Assembly: GCA_016706365.1 (NCBI GenBank)
Contig: JADJJU010000009.1
Coordinates: 1 to 64,000, forward strand
Reading direction: 5' to 3'
Length of the DNA stretch: 64,000 bases
DNA from: Saprospiraceae bacterium
GTDB lineage: Bacteria > Bacteroidota > Bacteroidia > Chitinophagales > Saprospiraceae
This document shows, in pieces, positions 47,240 through 56,569 of this stretch (positions within the stretch are counted from its first letter, which is position 1; the number at the start of each line of letters is the position of its first letter). The notes under the pieces are model-generated. The model saw only the letters and a program-made list of their open reading frames with translations, did not search any database and had not been told where the DNA came from. A program made the position numbers and the translations under genes.

Positions 47240-47806
47240 CTACCCGTATTGGAAAGCTTTTTCTCCCGGTTTATAATCTATGCACGCTTCATATTTTCCG
47301 GGAATTGGAGTATATCTTCTTGCTTTGGTGGCTCCCAATTCTGATGAGAAATAACCCAGAGTAGTTAATTCTTTCATTAATCTGAAGTAATGCGTTGCTT
47401 GTTCCGGTGTTTTGGAATTTGTGTATTCTTTTTGTTCCTTATCCAGTTCATTGAGTAAGGCAGTTCTTTCCTCTGCTGATAATTTCACAAATTTATCACC
47501 ATACTTAAGCATGGCTTTCTCGTTGATGAGTCCCAGACCTTTTCTAAATTCTGCCTGATCCTTTGCTTCATAGCAATCATCCACCATCAATGCAATAAAT
47601 GGTCCGACCTTCGCCTCTTTAGCCCCCGGAGAGTCTGTTTCCGGAATGATAGTATCAGCAATTTCGGCGATCAATTCCAAATCTTCCTCACTCCAGTTTT
47701 GGTTGGTGCCTGTTGCTGATTTGCAACCGGAGAGAATTGCGGCACTACCCACTACAGTCCCTCCCATAATCAGGGAAATATATTTTACGGCTTCTCTTCT
47801 ATCCAT
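47240..47806 (-). CDS. gluconate 2-dehydrogenase subunit 3 family protein
   Basis: 188 residues: MDRREAVKYISLIMGGTVVG with a twin-arginine-like leader and a lipobox-like SGC, then the family pattern ELIAEIADTIIPETDSPGAKEAKVGPFIALMVDDC and HYFRLMKELTTLGYFSSE. It is the small partner subunit of membrane-associated GMC oxidoreductases. The matching large subunit is the GMC gene at 49303-50985. No cytochrome c subunit gene is adjacent, so the electron acceptor is encoded elsewhere or is different. Expected location: periplasm or outer face of the inner membrane. Confidence 0.85.
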   Translation of the reverse strand: MDRREAVKYISLIMGGTVVGSAAILSGCKSATGTNQNWSEEDLELIAEIADTIIPETDSPGAKEAKVGPFIALMVDDCYEAKDQAEFRKGLGLINEKAMLKYGDKFVKLSAEERTALLNELDKEQKEYTNSKTPEQATHYFRLMKELTTLGYFSSELGATKARRYTPIPGKYEACIDYKPGEKAFQYG

Positions 47807-47825
47807 GATTCTTATTTATTTAAAA

Positions 47826-49287
47826 TTATAAATTGAGACTGTATCCTTCGCGATATGTCCTTCGTACAAATTGATTTACATCATCAAAATTGGTCACTTT
47901 CATTTGACTATTGTCCCAGAGTAATTTGAGATTTCTACCCGGATAATTAAATCCTTTGCCATTAGAATTCGGGTATTGAATATCATGAGCTCTGATAGCC
48001 AGATTTGCCATCAATAGTGCTTCTGTCAGTGGACCTGCAATTTCGAATGGTGAACTTGTTTCTTTTTGCCATGCCCAGCAATACAAGCATCTACCCATTG
48101 ATTATAGTGACCCGATGAACCTCCTTCTACTCTTGCATATTTCTGAGGTACTTTGGTTTCTTCAGTTTTTGACACAGGTAAAAGTCTTGGATTCGCGCCA
48201 TAAGTACTGCACATCATTTTACCTTTTGCTCCTATGAAGAGAGTGCCATTTCCTCCATCACCGAATATTTCATTTGCTGCCAGTTCATCCGGTCTTTCAG
48301 GTTGAATTCCTCCATCCATCCAGTGGAGTTTGACATCTCCTGCAGTTTTGTCAGTTTTCGGAAACTTAAGGATAACATGGCTGGACGGTGGACAACTTTC
48401 AGGAAATATCCTCTGACAAATTCATCAACGTAGACCGATCCCACACTTGCCTGAACTTCTTTTGCATATGCAAGATTCAATACCGAAAATGCGGGCTCAG
48501 CAATATGACAGCCCATGTCACCCAATGCTCCGGTACCATAGTCCCACCAACCTCTCCAGTTAAAAGGAACAAGACCATCCACATATTTTTTATACGGAGC
48601 TGTTCCAAGCCACAGATCCCAGTCCAATTCAGCAGGAACTGCTTCCGCAGCTTTTGGCCAGGAAATACCTTGAGGCCATACCGGTCTGTCAGTCCAGCAA
48701 TACACAGTATGTACATCTCCAATAACCCCCGCATCATACCATTCCTTGAGTAATCTGACTCCATCACCTGATGAGCCCTGGTTTCCCATCTGAGTGACTA
48801 CTTTATATTTGGCTGCTGCTTGTGTTAATATTTTTGCTTCATAAATATCATGCGTCAAAGGTTTTTGAACATATACATGTTTGCCAAGTGCCATGGCAGC
48901 TAATGCCGGTGCAGCATGATTATGATCCGGAGTAGAGATGGTCACTGCGTCAATTTGCTTTTCCTTATCCAGCATCACCCTCCAATCTTTGTAGTAAGTA
49001 GCTTTCGGAAAATCTGTTCTGCTTTTTACTGATCTTCTGTCATCTACATCGCACATTGTGATAATTTCTGATCTTCCGCTTTTAAAAACACCAGCTATAT
49101 CACCTCCACCCATTCCTCCTGCACCAACAGCGGCGACCATTAAACGGTCACTTGGTGCAACAAAGCCTTTGCCCAAAACATGTCTGGGAACAATCATGAA
49201 CCCTAAAGCTGCAAGGCTTGAATTTCTTAGAAAGTCTCTTCTGCTTACAGAGGATTCTAAAGGGATATTGGGCTTTTCTGGTTGCAT
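47826..49287 (-). CDS. Gfo/Idh/MocA family oxidoreductase with Tat leader, two frameshifts
   Basis: The composite protein is about 487 residues. Tat leader SRRDFLRNSSLAALGFMIVP, NAD(P)-binding motif VGAGGMGGGDIAG, and the EKP-type catalytic region VYVQKPLTHD (Gln replaces the usual Glu before Lys-Pro). Then comes the C-terminal substrate domain (WDYGTGALGDMGCHI, GNGTLFIGAKGKM). Single-base gaps at 48414-48416 and 48063-48067 split it into three pieces. Restoring them reads RGYFPESCPPSSHVILKFPK and GKKETSSPFEIAGPL. Secreted Gfo/Idh proteins oxidise sugars with tightly bound NAD; this one sits between GMC and its subunit 3 in a sugar-oxidation cluster. Confidence 0.82.
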
Positions 49288-49302
49288 AGCTTCTGTGTTG
49301 GG

Positions 49303-50985
49303 TTACAAGTTCTGTTTATTCAATTCTTTGACTGCAAAATCAACTGCCCGGGCAGTTAATGCCATGTATGTCAATGAAGGATTAACTGCTGCGGCTGAAG
49401 TCATGCAAGAACCATCCGTAATGAATACATTAGTAGCCTCCCAAACCTGATTATTACCATTCAGAACAGAAGTTTTAGGATCTCTACCCATTCTGGCAGT
49501 ACCCATTTCGTGAATGCCCATTCCCATTTTATAGTCGCTGTCATATGGATAAACATCTTTCAAACCTGCTGCTTCTAACATTTCTACAGCGTCATTTTTC
49601 ATGTCCTCGCGCATTTTTAATTCATTTTCCTTCAGTTCTGCATCTATAGCCAGGACAGGAAGTCCCCATTTGTCAGTTACTGTGTGGTCAAGAGAAATTT
49701 TATTATCATAATGCGGAAGTATTTCTCCAAATGCAGTGATGCCCATGTTCCAATCACCCGGTTCGCTCAATGCATTTTTGTAATCTTTGCCAATACCCAA
49801 TTCTGCTATGAATCGTCCCCAATCACCCCGGCCTGCACCTCCCTGGTATCCAAAGCCACGCAAATAATCTCTTTTTGGACCTCCCGGTAAATTTTGGTAA
49901 CGCGGAATATAGATTCCGTTAGGGCGATTCCCAAAATAGTACTTATCATCGTATCCTTCAGGTTTGCCGCCGGCACCGACTCTGAAGTGGTGATCCATAA
50001 CATTGTGACCTAGTTGGCCACTGCTACTTCCAAGTCCTTCCGGCCAAACATCAGTTGCAGAGTTCATCAGGATCCAGGTGGAATTGAATGATGATGCACA
50101 TACGAAGATCACTTTTGCAAAATATTCATAAGTCTGATTGGTCTCAGCATCTATAATTTCTACTCCTTTTGCTTTTTTGCTGTCCTTATCATAGATCAGT
50201 TTTGTGACTATAGAGAAAGGCCTGAGTGTAAGATTACCGGTTGCAACAGCTGCAGGAAGCGTTGATGATTGTGTACTGAAGTAAGCACCAAAAGGGCAAC
50301 CCAACCAACATTTATTTCTGTACTGACAATTGACACGGCCTGGAAGCGGTTCCGTGATGTTTGCTACCCGGCCTATGATCATGCGGCGCTTATCATTATA
50401 GTGCTTTCTGATGCGATCAGCGACATCTTTTTCCACACAATTGAGCTCCATTGCAGGAAGGAATTCTCCATCAGGAAGTTCAGGAATTCCTTCTTTGGAT
50501 CCGCTAATACCAGCAAATCTTTCCACATAACTATACCATTCTGCAATGTCTTTGTATCTTATAGGCCAGTCCACAGCAATTCCATCCTTAAGATTGGCTT
50601 CAAAATCCAGATCGCTGAATCTGTAGCTTTGTCTTCCCCACAACAAAGATCTTCCGCCGACATGATAGCCCCGAAACCAGTCAAATCTTTTAACTTCTGT
50701 GTAGGGGCTTTCTTTTTCATTTACCCAAAAATCAAGATTCTTTTCATTTAGCGGGTAATCTCTTTTCAAAACAGGATAATTGGTAATCATTTCCTGAGTT
50801 CTGCCCCCTGCATGTGGAAATTCCCAGGGATGTTTATTGGCATTGATATAGTCTTCAACATGCTCGATATTGCGTCCTCTTTCCAGCATAATAGTTTTAA
50901 GACCCTTCTCTGTAAGTTCTTTTGCAGCCCATCCGCCGGAAATTCCGGATCCGATCACGATTGCATCATAAGTGTTGTCTGCCAT
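49303..50985 (-). CDS. GMC family oxidoreductase (FAD-dependent sugar/alcohol dehydrogenase)
   Basis: 560 residues: FAD-binding Rossmann motif AIVIGSGISGGWAAKEL (about 8-25), the GMC signature region GGRSLLWGRQSYRF, a cysteine-rich segment (CQYRNKCWLGCPFGAY), and C-terminal active-site elements HEMGTARMG (His) and NPSLTYMALTARAV (Asn). The cysteine-rich segment and the separate subunit 3 are typical of gluconate/2-keto or glucoside 3-dehydrogenase-type enzymes. Most probably oxidises a sugar or glycoside, possibly at C3. It lies upstream of the Gfo/Idh and subunit 3 genes in the same direction. There is no obvious leader, so export may depend on the Tat-dependent small subunit. Confidence 0.87.
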   Translation of the reverse strand: MADNTYDAIVIGSGISGGWAAKELTEKGLKTIMLERGRNIEHVEDYINANKHPWEFPHAGGRTQEMITNYPVLKRDYPLNEKNLDFWVNEKESPYTEVKRFDWFRGYHVGGRSLLWGRQSYRFSDLDFEANLKDGIAVDWPIRYKDIAEWYSYVERFAGISGSKEGIPELPDGEFLPAMELNCVEKDVADRIRKHYNDKRRMIIGRVANITEPLPGRVNCQYRNKCWLGCPFGAYFSTQSSTLPAAVATGNLTLRPFSIVTKLIYDKDSKKAKGVEIIDAETNQTYEYFAKVIFVCASSFNSTWILMNSATDVWPEGLGSSSGQLGHNVMDHHFRVGAGGKPEGYDDKYYFGNRPNGIYIPRYQNLPGGPKRDYLRGFGYQGGAGRGDWGRFIAELGIGKDYKNALSEPGDWNMGITAFGEILPHYDNKISLDHTVTDKWGLPVLAIDAELKENELKMREDMKNDAVEMLEAAGLKDVYPYDSDYKMGMGIHEMGTARMGRDPKTSVLNGNNQVWEATNVFITDGSCMTSAAAVNPSLTYMALTARAVDFAVKELNKQNL

Positions 50986-51018
50986 GTTATTTTCGATTAA
51001 ATGCTTTATTTAAATGTA

Positions 51019-51891
51019 TCAAATGGTGCAAATGCTTATGGCATCTGCTAATGCTTTAATTTTATCTTCATCCGTTTTGCCGGTAGGAATGAATTCCTGT
51101 GCCACATATCCGGTGAATCCTGTTTCAGAAATTGCTCTCATGATCGCAGGATAATATAACTCTTGTGTATCATCGATTTCATTTCTGCCGGGCACACCTG
51201 CCGTATGATAGTGTCCGAAGAATTGGTGATGCTGTCTGATGGTGCTGATGATATCACCTTCGCTGATTTGCATATGGTAAATATCGTAGAGCAATTTGAA
51301 GTTAGGAGAATCAAGTTTCTTACAAAGTTCAATACCAAACGCAGAATTATCTGCCATGTAATCAGGGTGATTGACTTTGCTGTTGAATAATTCCAGTTGA
51401 ATGATGACGCCCTTCTTCTCAGCCTCTCCCATAATTTTTTTGAGTCCTGTAACACAGTTTTTGAGTCCTGTTTCATCATCCATTCCGTTTTTATTCCCCG
51501 TAAAACAGATCAAATTTTTGTAACCGGCTTTAGCTACCAGATCGATATGTTCCAGATAGTTTTTAACAAGTACAGTATGATTTTTTGGGTCGTTCCAACC
51601 TTCCGTCAGTCCGATTTCTGCACCATTGCACATGGAGGAACCAACGCCGTGCTCTTTTAAAATGCTCCATTCCTTTGGACCTGCCAAGTCAATTGCATGA
51701 AAGCCAATTTTCTTAACAACCTGACATAATTCAGCTAAGCTTAAAAATCCATAGCACCATTTTGAAACTGAATGACGGATTGGATTGGATGAAGGCGGTT
51801 TGCTTTCCTCCCAGGAACCCAGAGCAGGCAGAACCATTGCTGTTGTGAGACCTGCAGCTATTTTTTTAATCACATCTCTTCTGTTTTCCAT
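51019..51891 (-). CDS. hydroxypyruvate isomerase-like TIM barrel protein, Tat-type leader
   Basis: 290 residues. The leader MENRRDVIKKIAAGLTTAMVLPALG carries a twin arginine. A TIM barrel of the hydroxypyruvate isomerase/AP2Ec family follows, with candidate metal ligands E in IQLELFNSK, D in LLYDIYHMQ, H in FGHYHTAGVPGR and E in YVAQEFIPTG. In cytoplasmic relatives the reaction is hydroxypyruvate to tartronate semialdehyde. The export signal and sugar-oxidation neighbours make a keto-sugar isomerase or lyase more likely here. Lies between the GMC gene and the MFS permease gene, all co-directional with short gaps. Confidence 0.82.
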   Translation of the reverse strand: MENRRDVIKKIAAGLTTAMVLPALGSWEESKPPSSNPIRHSVSKWCYGFLSLAELCQVVKKIGFHAIDLAGPKEWSILKEHGVGSSMCNGAEIGLTEGWNDPKNHTVLVKNYLEHIDLVAKAGYKNLICFTGNKNGMDDETGLKNCVTGLKKIMGEAEKKGVIIQLELFNSKVNHPDYMADNSAFGIELCKKLDSPNFKLLYDIYHMQISEGDIISTIRQHHQFFGHYHTAGVPGRNEIDDTQELYYPAIMRAISETGFTGYVAQEFIPTGKTDEDKIKALADAISICTI

Positions 51892-51932
51892 ATCAGATTT
51901 ATTGAAAAGCTATCGCTGTTTTTTACCCTTAA

Positions 51933-53186
51933 TTAGGAAGGAATATGTGCTGAATCGACAACTGATTTTTTTGTTTTTTCATTTTTAAAAAAGATCATAA
52001 ACAGAGCCATTACTACAAAGGCAATAACAGCCGGAATTAACCATACTTGCTGCCAGAAGGATCCAAGATCTTCAGTTCTTAGTGCTGCATAATGATCTCC
52101 AACGTATCCTGCTACCCAGAATCCTATTAACTGTCCCACTCCATATGTCGCTAAGGTGATTAGACCCTGAGCTGAACTCTTGTACTTGGGTCCTGCTTTT
52201 GCATCAGTATAAATTTGTCCTGATACAAAGAAGAAATCATAGCAAATTCCATGAAGCGCAATTCCAAGAATAAGCATGTAAGTTCCTGATCCTGCGTCGC
52301 CATACGCAAACAAGACATATCTAAGAGCCCAGGCCAGCATTCCTACTAATATCGTATTTTTAAATCCAAATCTTGTAAAGAAATATGGCAAAAGGAGGAG
52401 GAAAAATACCTCAGATATTTGTCCGATTGTCATCTTCCCTGTGGGATTTTCCATTCCTATTTCAGTGAGGAATAGATTGGCATTTTGATAGTAAAAAGCG
52501 AGCGGAATGCAGATGAGGACTGATGAAATAAAGAAAACCAGGAAGTTTCTGTCACTCAGGAGTTTAATGGCATCCAGTCCGAGAATGTCACTAATACTAC
52601 TTTTTTCTGCACTTGCTTTTTTGATTGGTGGTGTTTTGGGCAATGTGAAACTGAATAGTCCTAAAACCAGCGACGCGACAGAAGCCATTAAAAATGTATT
52701 CTCCAGCATAGTTGCTCCGCTGTCCCACATAAATATATAACTGATGCTGAGACCGGCGGCAATCCATCCAATCGTTCCCCAAATTCTGATAGAGGAGAAG
52801 TCTTTTTCTGGATTGGAGATCTGTCTGAATGATACAGAATTGACTAATGCAAGCGTAGGCATGTATAAAATCATATAACCCAGGGCATACGGGTAAAAGA
52901 TACTGACATCTGTTGCCTGATACATCTGGTACATTAAAATGGAGCCCAAAATATGCAGGACTCCAAGAATTCTTTCGGCATTGAAGTACTTATCAGCAAT
53001 CAATCCTATGATGAATGGCGCAATAATAGCTCCCCAGCTCTGAGTCGAAAAAACATTGGCAGTTTCCAGGCCAGTTGCATTCAGTTTTTGACTTAAAAAA
53101 GTGCCTAAAGTAACAAACCATGATCCCCAGATAAAAAACTCCAGAAACATCATGAAAGAAAGTTTGAACCTGATTGTTGTATTCAT
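51933..53186 (-). CDS. MFS transporter, nucleoside:H+ symporter (NupG/XapB)-like family
   Basis: 417 residues, about 12 membrane segments. Start MNTTIRFKLSFMMFLEFFIWGSWFVTLGTFL and motifs such as GIALHGICYDFFFVSGQIYTDAKAGPKYKSSAQG are typical of the nucleoside-proton symporter branch of the MFS, which in Bacteroidota often sits in carbohydrate clusters. Given its place at the head of the minus-strand sugar operon it may import the oxidised sugar or glycoside product, not a nucleoside; this is inference. It is the first gene after the divergent control region. Confidence 0.82.
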   Translation of the reverse strand: MNTTIRFKLSFMMFLEFFIWGSWFVTLGTFLSQKLNATGLETANVFSTQSWGAIIAPFIIGLIADKYFNAERILGVLHILGSILMYQMYQATDVSIFYPYALGYMILYMPTLALVNSVSFRQISNPEKDFSSIRIWGTIGWIAAGLSISYIFMWDSGATMLENTFLMASVASLVLGLFSFTLPKTPPIKKASAEKSSISDILGLDAIKLLSDRNFLVFFISSVLICIPLAFYYQNANLFLTEIGMENPTGKMTIGQISEVFFLLLLPYFFTRFGFKNTILVGMLAWALRYVLFAYGDAGSGTYMLILGIALHGICYDFFFVSGQIYTDAKAGPKYKSSAQGLITLATYGVGQLIGFWVAGYVGDHYAALRTEDLGSFWQQVWLIPAVIAFVVMALFMIFFKNEKTKKSVVDSAHIPS

Positions 53187-53752
53187 TTGCCGGCTTATGT
53201 TAATACTTCTAATCTTGATAATTGATGCCCTCCATACAGAAATGCTAATGTAATATAATTCCTAAAAATAATGCTGTAGCCAAAACTAATTAGGGCAGCA
53301 AGTCCTTATGGGAAATTATTATTGCTCAACCCGATGTTAACTTACAATCAGTTATTTCATATTTTTGATTAAATAAAATCAATTTATTAAAATGGTTTCG
53401 CACTGAAAATTTGTAATTATCATGCTTTATAATTGTGACAATCTTAATATTGCATATATTCGCATCGATTGGGATTGTGTATAATTTACAATAAGGCGTC
53501 AAAGTATTAAAATTTGCTGATTAGATAAGTATGCAGAACAAAATATTTTCGCGCAGCAAATAAAAAAAATATTCACTCTATCTATGATCGATTTGCCAAT
53601 GAACATAAGTTGTTTAAAAGCAGCGTAATTATGATTGAATTGGGTTATTTTAGCGGAATTTGAGTTTACATATTTTTCAAATTATTGTTATTCAGTGCTT
53701 TCAATAGCCTGATTGATATTGGCAACATTTTAGCTCTTTAATACAGGAAATA
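53187..53752. other. divergent control region of the sugar-oxidation locus
   Basis: 566 A/T-rich bases without a gene separate the minus-strand operon (permease onward) and the plus-strand genes (Gfo/Idh onward). Both promoters should lie here. A TTGATT/AATCAA inverted repeat is near 53367-53384. No AACAGCC or (G/A)TCAC hairpin unit was seen. Its size suggests regulation, but I could not define an operator. Confidence 0.4.
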
Positions 53753-54916
53753 ATGGCAGGAAAAATCAGAATGGGAATGGTAGGTGGTGGAACGGGAGCC
53801 TTTATAGGGGCGATTCACAGATTTGCTGCTTTGGGTGATGGATTAATTGAATTGGTTGCAGGAGCATTTAGCTCTGACCCTGCTGTTTCTGCTGAAAGTG
53901 GAAAGAATTTGTTCATGGATTCTTCCAGAGTTTATGGTTCTTTCAGAGAGATGATTGAGAAGGAAGCATCACTGCCAGAAGATTTAAGAATGCATTTTGT
54001 TGCAATAGTCACACCCAATTTTGCTCATTTTGAACCTGCAATGCTTGCATTGGAGCATGGTTTCCACGTTTTGCTGGAGAAGCCAATGACTTTAAATAGC
54101 AATGAAGCAATTGAATTAGCGCAAAAAGTAAAATCCAGTGGTTTGCTGCTGGGACTGACACATACTTACACCGGCTATCCAATGGTCAAGCAAGCGAAGG
54201 AGATGGTAAAGGAAGGCAAGTTGGGTAAGCTTCGCAAAATTTATGTGCATTATCACCAGGGATGGCTCAGCAGATTATCAGAATCAGAAGGAAATAAGCA
54301 AGCCAGCTGGCGTACTGATCCAAAGAAATCCGGCAAATGTGGTGCAATGGGAGATATCGGAACGCATGCTTTTAATCTGGCAGAATATATTTCCGGATTG
54401 GAAGTGAAAGCGATTAATGCCATGTTGAATACTGTTGTGGAAGGCCGCAGACTGGATGACGATGGCATGGTAATGATCCAATTTTCTGAAGGAGTTACCG
54501 GAATATTGACTGCTACCCAGGTTGCAGCAGGGGAGGAGAATGATCTTAGAATTCATATTTACGGTGAAGATGGAGGTCTTGAATGGCATCAGATGGAGCC
54601 AAATACTTTAATTTTCAAGCCATTGGAAGGACCTGCACAAATTTATCGGGCAGGGAACGGATACCTGGGAGAATCTGCTGCACGAAATGCCAGAACTCCC
54701 GGTGGCCACCCTGAGGGTTATCTGGAGGCATTTGCTAATATTTACAGAAATTTTGTAAAAGCGATTTCTGCAAGGTTGAATAATGAGGATTATGATGAAT
54801 CGGTATTTGATTTTCCGGGTGTTGAAGATGGGGTAAGGGGAATGGCTTTTATAGACCATGTAGTGAAGAGCAGTGAGAGTAATGAGAAATGGATTCCCTT
54901 TAGGGTTGAGATATAA
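53753..54916 (+). CDS. Gfo/Idh/MocA family oxidoreductase, cytoplasmic
   Basis: 387 residues and no leader. NAD(P)-binding motif RMGMVGGGTGAFIGAIHR (about 6-23), catalytic EKP in HVLLEKPMTLN, and the second conserved region KCGAMGDIGTHAFNLAEYISG with the substrate-binding His. Unlike the exported paralogue at 47826-49287 it keeps a normal EKP motif and should use soluble NAD(H), probably reducing or oxidising the keto-sugar after uptake. First plus-strand gene of the locus; related genes resume at 55454 after a repeat-rich gap. Confidence 0.87.
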   Translation: MAGKIRMGMVGGGTGAFIGAIHRFAALGDGLIELVAGAFSSDPAVSAESGKNLFMDSSRVYGSFREMIEKEASLPEDLRMHFVAIVTPNFAHFEPAMLALEHGFHVLLEKPMTLNSNEAIELAQKVKSSGLLLGLTHTYTGYPMVKQAKEMVKEGKLGKLRKIYVHYHQGWLSRLSESEGNKQASWRTDPKKSGKCGAMGDIGTHAFNLAEYISGLEVKAINAMLNTVVEGRRLDDDGMVMIQFSEGVTGILTATQVAAGEENDLRIHIYGEDGGLEWHQMEPNTLIFKPLEGPAQIYRAGNGYLGESAARNARTPGGHPEGYLEAFANIYRNFVKAISARLNNEDYDESVFDFPGVEDGVRGMAFIDHVVKSSESNEKWIPFRVEI

Positions 54917-55145
54917 GTTATAAGAGATGAGATATGAGATGAACAGCCGGTAAGAGTTATGAGTTATGAGTTATGAATGATGAGTGATGAGTTGAACAGC
55001 CAGTTAATTGGTAAATTGGAGAATGAAACAGCCAATAAAACAGCCAGTTGAACAGCCAATTGCCGAATTGCCGAATTGTTGAATTGTCGAATTAAACAGC
55101 CAGTTGCTGGTTGCTAATTACTGGTTGGAGCAGCCAAAACAGCCC
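54917..55145. repeat. AACAGCC-punctuated intergenic repeat mosaic
   Basis: AACAGCC occurs at 54942, 54995, 55027, 55039, 55051, 55095 and 55138. Between consecutive heptamers each segment is internally repetitive but different from the next: GAG-TTAT-GAG words, then TTAATTGGTAAATTGG, then TTGCCGAA-TTGTTGAA words, then GTTGCTGG-TTGCTAA words. It begins directly after the Gfo/Idh stop codon and leads into the palindrome and hairpin array. No open frame of interest. Confidence 0.7.
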
Positions 55146-55173
55146 GGGAGAAGAGTTGGTCCATGGATGAAAT

Positions 55174-55207
55174 GGTAGAGACACAATGCATTGCGTCTCG
55201 TCTCTGC
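55174..55207. repeat. palindromic intergenic repeat (GTAGAGAC...GTCTC type)
   Basis: GTAGAGAC is followed by the palindromic core ACAATGCATTG and then CGTCTC-GTCTCTGC, so the two halves pair with small imperfections. Degenerate relatives are at 2052-2071 and 29613-29630. It resembles a palindrome seen dispersed in other bacterial genomes, known to me only from recall. Confidence 0.5.
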
Positions 55208-55294
55208 ACAAACAGTCGGAATCATTGGAAAATGCGGTTCCCATTCGACACTAAAGTGTGTTGAATAAACTCATAGGCCGTGATAGCGCAAGCT

Positions 55295-55409
55295 CATCAC
55301 CTTTATATTTTCGAAGCGAAGCTGAGGAAAATATAAAGACATCACTTTTTCAGGGCTTGGTCCCTGAAAAAAATCACCTTTCAAAGTGTAGCTGCAGAAA
55401 GACATCACA
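55295..55409. repeat. tandem hairpin array with (C)ATCAC spacers, copy 2
   Basis: Consecutive stem-loops: 55301-55312 with 55327-55338 (12 bp perfect), 55346-55355 with 55362-55371 (10 bp perfect, loop CTTGGT), and a weaker CTTTC/GAAAG at 55378-55400. They are separated by ATCAC at 55296-55300, 55341-55345, 55373-55377 and 55403-55407. Order, spacer, loop and the following TTCAAA and CGCAGAA words match copy 1 at 4352-4468, while the stems differ and stay base-paired. The array ends about 45 bases before the next start codon. Confidence 0.7.
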
Positions 55410-55453
55410 TTCACGCAGAATTCAGGTTCAAAAACAAAATAAAGAGTCAACAA

Positions 55454-56504
55454 ATGAAGACAATGAAAGGTCCCGGTGTATTTCTTGCCCAGTTTATGGG
55501 GGATGTAGCTCCTTTTAATTCTTTGAGCAAGATATGTGGCTGGATTAGTGGATTGGGGTATAAAGGAGTGCAGATTCCGAGCTGGGATGCAAGATGCATT
55601 AACCTTGAGCTGGCGGCAACGAGCCAGACTTATGCAGATGAAATAAAGAATTGGAGAAAGTCATGGAATGCAGATTACTGAGTTATCGACACATTTGCAA
55701 GGTCAATTAGTGGCAGTAAATCCCGCATACGATATTATGTTTGATGGGTTTGCGCCTGAAAGCCTTCGTGGAAATCCCTCAGGACGGCAAGAATGGGCAG
55801 TTCAGCAGGTAAAATTTGCGGCTCTGGCATCCCGAAATCTGGGTCTGAATGCCTGTGCGACATTCAGTGGGGCATTGATGTGGCAAAATGTATATCCATG
55901 GCCCCAGCGACCTGCGGGTTTGGTGGAATTAGGGTTTCGGGAATTGGGTAAAAGATGGAAGCCAATACTGGATGTGTATGAAGATGCTGGAGTAGATTTA
56001 TGCTATGAAGTGCATGCTGGGGAGGATCTCCACGATGGGATCACTTATGAGATGTTTTTGAAAGAAGTGAATGATCACCCGAGAGCTTGTCTTTTATATG
56101 ATCCTTCTCATTTTATTTTGCAATGCCTTGATTATCTGACATATATTGATCATTATCATGGGCGTATCAAAATGTTTCATGTAAAAGATGCTGAATTCAA
56201 TCCGACAGGTAAGCAGGGAGTTTATGGCGGGTATCAATCCTGGTTGAACAGAGCAGGCAGATTTCGTTCTCCTGGTGATGGTCAAGTGGATTTTGGTGCT
56301 GTTTTTAGTAAATTAGCAACTTATGATTACAGTGGCTGGGCAGTTTTGGAATGGGAATGCGCCATCAAACATCCAATGGAGGGAGCGGCGGAAGGAGCTC
56401 CATTTATACAGCAGCATATTATTCAGGTGACGGACAAAGCCTTTGATGATTTTGCAGATTCAGGTGCAGATGAAGCTGCCAATAGGAAGATATTAGGTAT
56501 CTGA
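55454..56504 (+). CDS. sugar phosphate isomerase/epimerase (AP2Ec TIM barrel), two frameshifts
   Basis: The composite protein is about 350 residues. It starts MKTMKGPGVFLAQFMGD and continues SKICGWISGLGYKGVQIPSWD. Single-base gaps near 55648 and 55664 must be filled to join YADEIK, LEKV and MQITELSTHLQGQLVAV. The C-terminal barrel keeps metal-ligand candidates: E in DLCYEVHAGEDLHDG, D/H in LLYDPSHF, H in IKMFHVKDAEF and E in WAVLEWECAIKHP. No leader, so cytoplasmic, next to the cytoplasmic Gfo/Idh gene. Likely isomerises or cleaves the oxidised sugar. Similar two-gene pairs occur in 3-keto-sugar catabolism. Confidence 0.8.
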
Positions 56505-56569
56505 TACTTAGAAGATATATTGATTTTTACATGCAGGTTTAATTAAAGGAATTATTAAAAATAACATTT

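Noticed and set aside
55258..55518. Plus-strand 86-residue frame across the hairpin array
   Set aside because: It runs through the inverted repeats and into the start of the TIM-barrel gene in another frame; Ser/Lys-rich with no family likeness.
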